This document shows, piece by piece, positions 60,340-64,000 of a DNA stretch of 64,000 bases (its first letter is position 1; every line of letters starts with the position of its first letter). Source of the stretch: an uncultured Clostridia bacterium (GTDB taxonomy: Bacteria > Bacillota > Clostridia > UMGS1810); NCBI GenBank assembly GCA_934500705.1, contig CAKSTI010000003.1:157974-221973 (forward strand), given 5' to 3'. Below the pieces are notes generated by a model that was not told where the DNA came from, ran no database searches, and worked only from the letters and a program-made list of their open reading frames with translations. Both the position numbers and the translations under genes were made by a program.

Positions 60340-60432
60340 ATGGACGCAGGAGGTTGTCGAAGTACCAAGTATGCCGGGCATAATTTGCATTTGCATTGCA
60401 GAGATGTTGCTGCGTCCGTTTGGCGCATCTGA
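60340..60432 (+). CDS. Possible 30-residue leader peptide in the mgtE leader
   Basis: ATG 60340 is preceded by GTGAGGTG (60326-60333), a credible ribosome site six bases away, and the frame runs 30 codons to TGA at 60430-60432, 25 bases before the terminator arm. The product (MDAGGCRSTKYAGHN at its start) has no known family. Translating ribosomes would open the stem that closes the structured domain, which is how leader-peptide attenuators work. It may instead be chance within a structured RNA. Confidence 0.3.
   Translation: MDAGGCRSTKYAGHNLHLHCRDVAASVWRI
60341..60432 (+). ncRNA. Structured mgtE leader, riboswitch-like domain
   Basis: GGACGCAG (60342-60349) pairs perfectly with CTGCGTCC (60410-60417), closing a 76-base domain. 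Inside it TATGC-CGG-GCATA (60370-60382) is a small hairpin. Its 5' arm plus loop, GTATGCCG (60369-60376), is identical to the 3' arm of the downstream terminator (60478-60485), so it could pair instead with the terminator's 5' arm. This mutually exclusive pairing is typical of riboswitches. The sequence lacks the AGGTGAGGCTCC and other invariant parts of the M-box, so the class, if any, is not known to me. Confidence 0.6.
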
Positions 60433-60457
60433 CATTATGCTTAATTTGCAGTGCACG

Positions 60458-60492
60458 GCGGTATGCGGGTTTTATCTGTATGCCGCTTTTTT
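60458..60492 (+). terminator. Intrinsic terminator inside the mgtE leader
   Basis: GCGGTATGC (60458-60466) pairs with GTATGCCGC (60478-60486) in nine pairs including two G-U, followed by six T (60487-60492). It lies 60 bases before mgtE and must be bypassed for expression. Confidence 0.75.
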
Positions 60493-60513
60493 GTCCGTCA
60501 TTGTGTACATCAC

Positions 60514-60548
60514 TTCCTACCTAAAATCGGATTTTTGTTTAGGAGGAA
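60514..60548 (+). promoter_or_regulatory. Hairpin hiding the mgtE ribosome site
   Basis: TTCCT-A-CCTAAA (60514-60525) pairs with TTTAGGAGGAA (60538-60548) in 11 pairs with one bulged A. The right arm contains the whole AGGAGG ribosome site (60541-60546), so folding would block translation. Confidence 0.6.
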
Positions 60549-60554
60549 TATTTT

Positions 60555-61910
60555 ATGAACGGTGAAGAACTTACAATACAGGAACGTGCCTTGGAACTAT
60601 TAAAAAACAAGCAGTTCGTTATGCTCAAAGAGCTTTTAAATACCATGAACCCCGCCGACATTGCGCAGTTTCTTTCGGAGCTTAGCGGTGATGAACTTAT
60701 TATAGCTTTCAGAATTACGCCCAAGGACTTGGCGGCAGATACTTTTGTCGAAATGGAACCAGAGCAGCAGCAGCAGCTTATCCACAGCTTTACGGATAAA
60801 GAGCTTAAAGAGGTCGTTGATGAGCTGTATCTTGACGATGCCGTTGACATCGTTGAGGAAATGCCGGCAAATGTTGTAAAGAGGATTTTGCGTGCCGCCG
60901 ACAACGATATGAGAAAGATGATAAACACTCTTTTGAAGTATCCGGATGACAGTGCCGGCAGCATAATGACAATAGAATTTGTGAGCCTCAGAAAGTCTAT
61001 GACCGTTGACGCCGCAATAAAGCATATACGCAAAACGGGCGTTGACAAGGAAACCATTTACACTTGTTACGTTACTGACGATAACAGCAAGTTAATAGGT
61101 TTGGTTTCGGTAAAGGCTCTGCTTCTCGCAGACGAAAATGACATTATTGGGGACATAATGGAGTCAAACCCCATATGTGTTTCAACACTCGAAGATAAAG
61201 AGGTTGTTGCCAACGACTTTGACAAATACAACTTTATTGCTCTCCCGGTTGTTGATGAGGAACAACGCCTTGTCGGCATTGTAACGTTTGACGATGCTAT
61301 CGACGTTTTGCAGGACGAAGTGACGGAAGATATTGAAAAAATGGCGGCTATCCTGCCTACCGACAAGCCGTATATGAGGACAGGTATTTTTGAAACGTAC
61401 AAAAAACGTATTCCCTGGCTTTTACTCCTTATGGTATCGGCAACATTTACGGGTATGATAATTAACAGCTTTGAAAATGCATTGCAGGTTTATGTGGTGC
61501 TGACCGCATTTATACCTATGCTTATGGACACCGGCGGAAATTCGGGTTCGCAGGCGTCTGTTACGATTATCCGTGGACTTTCTCTCGGCGAAATTGAGTA
61601 CCGTGACACGTTAAAGGTGATGTGGAAGGAAATGCGTGTTGCCCTTCTTTGCGGAGTGACGCTTGCGGCGGCAAACTTTGTGAAGTGTCTTGTTGTTGAC
61701 CGAATTGCGGTACCGGTGGCACTGGTTATTTCGCTTACACTTATTGCGACAGTGTTTTTTGCAAAGATTGTCGGTTCGCTTTTGCCTATTGCGGCAAAGA
61801 AAATCGGCTTTGACCCGGCGGTTATGGCAAGTCCGTTTATTACAACTATTGTAGATGCTGTTTCACTTTTGATATATTTTAATATTGCGTCGATGTTTCT
61901 GCCTTTGTGA
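60555..61910 (+). CDS. mgtE: Magnesium transporter MgtE
   Basis: A 451-residue Mg2+ channel. Residues 1-130 form the N domain (LKELLNTMNPADIAQFLSELSG), then two CBS domains (about 135-255) whose acidic residues bind Mg2+ and shut the channel, a connecting helix, and five transmembrane helices from about 285 (LLLLMVSATFTGMIINSFE, LTAFIPMLMDTGGNSGSQASV, LLIYFNIASMFLPL). The PMLMDTGGNSGSQ pore signature is intact. AGGAGG is eight bases before the ATG. The protein thus senses Mg2+ itself, and the leader suggests a second level of control. Confidence 0.95.
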   Translation: MNGEELTIQERALELLKNKQFVMLKELLNTMNPADIAQFLSELSGDELIIAFRITPKDLAADTFVEMEPEQQQQLIHSFTDKELKEVVDELYLDDAVDIVEEMPANVVKRILRAADNDMRKMINTLLKYPDDSAGSIMTIEFVSLRKSMTVDAAIKHIRKTGVDKETIYTCYVTDDNSKLIGLVSVKALLLADENDIIGDIMESNPICVSTLEDKEVVANDFDKYNFIALPVVDEEQRLVGIVTFDDAIDVLQDEVTEDIEKMAAILPTDKPYMRTGIFETYKKRIPWLLLLMVSATFTGMIINSFENALQVYVVLTAFIPMLMDTGGNSGSQASVTIIRGLSLGEIEYRDTLKVMWKEMRVALLCGVTLAAANFVKCLVVDRIAVPVALVISLTLIATVFFAKIVGSLLPIAAKKIGFDPAVMASPFITTIVDAVSLLIYFNIASMFLPL

Positions 61911-61943
61911 TAAAAAGAGGTGTAAAAAGGGGGAGAGTTTTTG

Positions 61944-61972
61944 TTGACAAATTATGTTTGATGTGGTAATAT
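61944..61972 (+). promoter_or_regulatory. Promoter driving the tRNA-Leu repeat region
   Basis: TTGACA (61944-61949), 17 bases, TAATAT (61967-61972) with a TGG extension. A transcript from here would begin close to the first tRNA-like repeat and read through both repeats into the intact tRNA. Confidence 0.65.
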
Positions 61973-61997
61973 ATTAGGGTGGGTCAAATCACGATAA

Positions 61998-62160
61998 GCG
62001 CCCGTGGTGGAATTGGCAGACACGCCAGACTTTGTTTCCACCACCTCGGTGAATTTATTGTTGATTACGGGTTTCCCGTTTTCATATATGAGGGTTAAGC
62101 TTTTCTGCTCCTCCTCGGTGTACCTCTGCCGTGTAAAAATCAAGAGGTAAAATTTAATAT
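61998..62160 (+). repeat. tRNA-Leu half-gene repeat, unit 1 (163 bp)
   Basis: The unit opens with a diverged copy of the tRNA-Leu 5' half: acceptor-like GCGCCCGTGG, D-arm GGAATTGGCAGACACGCCAGACTT, ending about 62032 in the anticodon loop. No 3' half follows; instead comes a tail of about 125 bases (TTATTGTTGATTACGGG, CGTTTTCATATATGAGG, CTCCTCCTCGGTGTACCTCT). The tail recurs in unit 2. It cannot make a tRNA. Confidence 0.8.
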
Positions 62161-62324
62161 GCGGGCGTGGCGGAATTGGCAGACGCGCCAGACTTAGGTT
62201 CCGTCCTGTATGTGATTTTATTGTTGATTACGGTTTTTTTCGTTTTCATATATGAGGATTAAGCGATATGCTCCTCCTCGGTGTACCTCTACCGTGTAAA
62301 AATTAAGAGGTGAAAACTTAATAT
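62161..62324 (+). repeat. tRNA-Leu half-gene repeat, unit 2 (164 bp)
   Basis: The first 38 bases (62161-62198) match the intact tRNA-Leu at 62325 with a single mismatch in the anticodon stem (CCAGA instead of CTAGA), then the sequence departs after CTTAGG into a tail similar to that of unit 1 with scattered differences. The unit ends exactly where the intact tRNA begins, giving a head-to-tail array of three tRNA starts about 163 bases apart. Confidence 0.85.
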
Positions 62325-62408
62325 GCGGGCGTGGCGGAATTGGCAGACGCGCTAGACTTAGGATCTAGTGATTTTATCGTGGGGGTTCAAGTCCCTTCGC
62401 CCGCACCA
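62325..62408 (+). tRNA. tRNA-Leu (anticodon TAG)
   Basis: An 84-base tRNA with encoded CCA. Acceptor arms GCGGGCG (62325-62331) and CGCCCGC (62398-62404), discriminator A, CCA at 62406-62408. Anticodon stem CTAGA/TCTAG encloses CTTAGGA, giving anticodon TAG at 62359-62361 (codon CUA). A leucine-type variable arm and the T-loop TTCAAGT are present. It appears intact; the two upstream repeats copy its 5' half. Confidence 0.95.
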
Positions 62409-62413
62409 CCGAC

Positions 62414-62450
62414 AAAAAGCTTACAGGATTTCAACTGTAAGCTTTTTTGT
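62414..62450 (+). terminator. Terminator after tRNA-Leu
   Basis: AAAAAGCTTACAG (62414-62426) pairs with CTGTAAGCTTTTT (62435-62447), loop of eight bases, followed by TTG. The symmetric A/T ends allow it to end the convergent recombinase transcript too. Confidence 0.85.
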
Positions 62451-62462
62451 GCCTGTTATTTG

Positions 62463-64000
62463 TCAGGCAGATACTTCCTCGAAATCGTCTTCGTATATCA
62501 TACCAATTTCATCTGTATAACTTTTTTCAAGGAATGGTGCTTTCATTCGTATTTCAAGTCGGAGTCCGTAGTCATCCTCGTGGATTATAATTTTTTCTAA
62601 CAGCAGACACAGATTTGTGTGGCTCAGTTCCTTTTCGCTTAATATTTTGTCAAGCAGATTTGCATTTTCGAGCATTGCCTTTTTTCTCTCTTTGATAGTT
62701 TTATCAATATTTTCTATCTTTGCAATCTCATTTTTGAAGCCTTCGATTTCTCTGTTTCGCTTTTCTATCATTCTTTCATATCTTTCGGCATTATCCCTGT
62801 CCTTGATTTTCTCCATCAGGATTTGTTCAACCTCAAGCTCGGTTGCATTTATACTGTCCTGAAGTCTTTTTATTCTCTTGCTGACATTATTTTTCTGCGA
62901 CATCCATGACCGTATATCACTTTCGATTTGCCTTGAGCATTTGGAGAGTCCGTCTCTCATTACGGCAAGTTGCTTGTAAATCTGTTCATCAAGCATCGAT
63001 TCGTTAATTCGATGAGAGGAGCATACCATATGAGTGTGTCTGTGATAGCCGTTACACACATATTCGATTCTGTCCGGCTTATCCTTGGTTTTTCGCCTTT
63101 TTGCTGTGAATGTACTTCCGCAGTCTCCACATTTTAGGAGAGAAGCATATCTGTGGCAAGGCTGATTGCTTTGAGATTTTACTTTACCCTCTGAATTTAT
63201 TCGTATAATCTCCTGTACCTTGTCCCAAATCTCTCTCGGTATGATTGCAGGAACTGCATCCCTATGTATAAATTGTTCCTCTTTAGGTACCTTTATCTGC
63301 TTTTTTGTTATTCGGCTTCGCTCTCTTTGATGATTGACTAAATCTCCGCAGTAGAAGGGATTAGTGAGAATTCTTCGCACTATGGAATATGTCCACAGAT
63401 ATTCAAAGGTTGCTTTTGGCTTGTTATCCCCAAGGCTTTTCCCTTTTAACTTTAGTTCATAGTAGGCAGGTGTTTTAACACCTTCTTGATTTAATATTTT
63501 TGCTATTGTTTCCGTACCATGCCCATCCAAGAACAACTTATATATTCTTCTGATAATATCCGCCGTTTCCTCACATATCTCAACTTTTTTGGTGTACCTG
63601 TCCTTTAGGTATCCCATCGGTACATTGATAACAATTCCTTCAAATTCTTGCTTATGCCTTAATGCTGATAGAATTTTTACGATTAACTCCTGCACATAAC
63701 TATCGTTTATCAATCCTTTGAAGCCTATCATTAAATCATCGTTTCTGTTAAAAGAGTCAATACCTTCCGTTACAGATACTATCCTTACATTTCGCTCTTT
63801 CATATCCTTTACGATGAGAAGCGTATAGAATCTATCACGGCTTAGTCTTGATAAATCTTTTACATATACTGTATCAATCATTTTAGCATCTGCCAGTTCG
63901 TACATTCGTTTGATACCCGGGCGGTCAAATAATGAAGTTAGATAACGATACTTTTCAAAATCGCATAAAATCAACATTTTAGGACAACAGGCAAACAACT
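62463..64000 (-). CDS. Large serine recombinase, N-terminus outside window
   Basis: About 512 codons of a large serine recombinase running past the window edge. The last part of the resolvase domain is visible (FDRPGIKRMYELADAKMIDTVYVKDLSRLSRDRF), but the catalytic Ser lies beyond base 64000. Then the recombinase domain (GYLKDRYTKKVEI, TPAYYELKLKGKS, SIVRRILTNPFYCGDLVNHQ), the zinc ribbon LLKCGDCGSTFTAKRR, and a long coiled coil (about 340-460 of the visible part). It is of the TnpX/Tn4451 or ICE/phage integrase type. Its stop lies 55 bases from the tRNA-Leu, suggesting the edge of an integrated element extending to the right. The residues before FDRPG do not match the usual YSGT, so the start may be altered. 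Confidence 0.85.
   Translation of the reverse strand, partial: LFACCPKMLILCDFEKYRYLTSLFDRPGIKRMYELADAKMIDTVYVKDLSRLSRDRFYTLLIVKDMKERNVRIVSVTEGIDSFNRNDDLMIGFKGLINDSYVQELIVKILSALRHKQEFEGIVINVPMGYLKDRYTKKVEICEETADIIRRIYKLFLDGHGTETIAKILNQEGVKTPAYYELKLKGKSLGDNKPKATFEYLWTYSIVRRILTNPFYCGDLVNHQRERSRITKKQIKVPKEEQFIHRDAVPAIIPREIWDKVQEIIRINSEGKVKSQSNQPCHRYASLLKCGDCGSTFTAKRRKTKDKPDRIEYVCNGYHRHTHMVCSSHRINESMLDEQIYKQLAVMRDGLSKCSRQIESDIRSWMSQKNNVSKRIKRLQDSINATELEVEQILMEKIKDRDNAERYERMIEKRNREIEGFKNEIAKIENIDKTIKERKKAMLENANLLDKILSEKELSHTNLCLLLEKIIIHEDDYGLRLEIRMKAPFLEKSYTDEIGMIYEDDFEEVSA

Noticed and set aside
60308..60554. M-box (ykoK) riboswitch before mgtE
   Set aside because: Only short resemblance (AGGTGA, and AGAGATG-TGCTGC) is present, in the wrong order and spacing; the conserved AGGTGAGGCTCC and the three-helix layout are missing. 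A covariance search could still overturn this.
60371..60565. A 64-codon plus-strand frame in the mgtE leader
   Set aside because: It crosses the terminator and the hidden ribosome site and overlaps the mgtE start; hydrophobic content looks like chance translation of structured RNA.
61998..62032. A second functional tRNA gene at the first repeat
   Set aside because: The 3' half, T-arm and CCA are missing, and the acceptor arm has mismatches.
61952..62143. A 63-codon minus-strand frame across repeat unit 1
   Set aside because: It runs antisense through a tRNA fragment, the same stretch in unit 2 has stop codons, and no ribosome site was seen. It may be a relic of a coding sequence in the tail, but not a gene.

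Overview
The window reads as a chromosome segment of a spore-forming, anaerobic, probably gut-associated Clostridia bacterium (Bacillota) of intermediate GC. Support: the Firmicute gene orders ylxM-ffh-rpsP-khpA-rimM-trmD, infC-rpmI-rplT behind an L20-type leader, and cdaA-cdaR-glmM; the sporulation regulators SpoVT and SpoVG; strong AGGAGG ribosome sites with GTG/TTG starts; many TTGACA-N17-TATAAT promoters; and host- or plant-glycan genes (glucuronate, rhamnose, GH5, GH20-like, GH36-like, bile-salt-hydrolase family). Coding density is high. Genus cannot be named from sequence alone.

Layout. 1-3.5 kb: 3' part of a topoisomerase III gene, a PAQR/hemolysin III membrane protein, a GIY-YIG protein, and a divergent AraC regulator with a HAD phosphatase. 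3.5-10.6 kb: a seven-gene uronate operon (two TIM-barrel isomerase-like genes, one frameshifted; two Gfo/Idh/MocA oxidoreductases; uxuA, an SDR-type uxuB, uxaC). 10.7-14.2 kb: SRP/ribosome maturation operon. 14.3-17.4 kb: spoVT, a sugar nucleotidyltransferase, an intracellular subtilisin, tspO. 17.4-21.6 kb: a divergent ParE/ParC-type topoisomerase pair on the minus strand. 21.7-24.8 kb: secreted GH5 enzyme, then infC-rpmI-rplT. 24.8-31.6 kb: seven tightly packed genes (trmH-like methyltransferase, iron ADH, cdaA, cdaR, glmM, nth, Xaa-Pro peptidase), joining c-di-AMP signalling to cell-wall precursor supply. 31.7-34.0 kb: efp, a CD1247-type acidic zinc-ribbon protein, a membrane-anchored PstS-like protein.

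34.1-41.9 kb: rhamnose operon led by an ADP-ribosylglycohydrolase-family protein, then a GH20-like glycosidase and a sirtuin. 41.9-46.3 kb: a BlaI/M56 regulatory module whose membrane protein appears split in two overlapping frames, divergent from a choloylglycine-hydrolase-family enzyme and an alpha/beta hydrolase. 46.3-51.0 kb: ArsR-controlled His-rich Zn/Cd P-type ATPase and a GH36-like protein. 51.1-56.2 kb: BmpA-type nucleoside ABC transporter. 56.3-62 kb: spoVG, an M16 peptidase pair (YfmF/YfmH type), lgt, and mgtE behind an elaborate structured leader. 62-64 kb: two tandem repeats each starting with a 5' half of tRNA-Leu, an intact tRNA-Leu(TAG), and a large serine recombinase that runs out of the window.

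The observations most worth following are the mgtE leader (8-bp closing stem, alternative pairing with an intrinsic terminator, Shine-Dalgarno-sequestering hairpin, no clear M-box match), the tRNA-Leu half-gene repeats beside a serine recombinase, the possible -1 frameshift joining the M56 peptidase to its downstream partner, and the oxidoreductase/isomerase pairs in the uronate operon. None of these could be tested computationally here; they are readings of sequence by eye.
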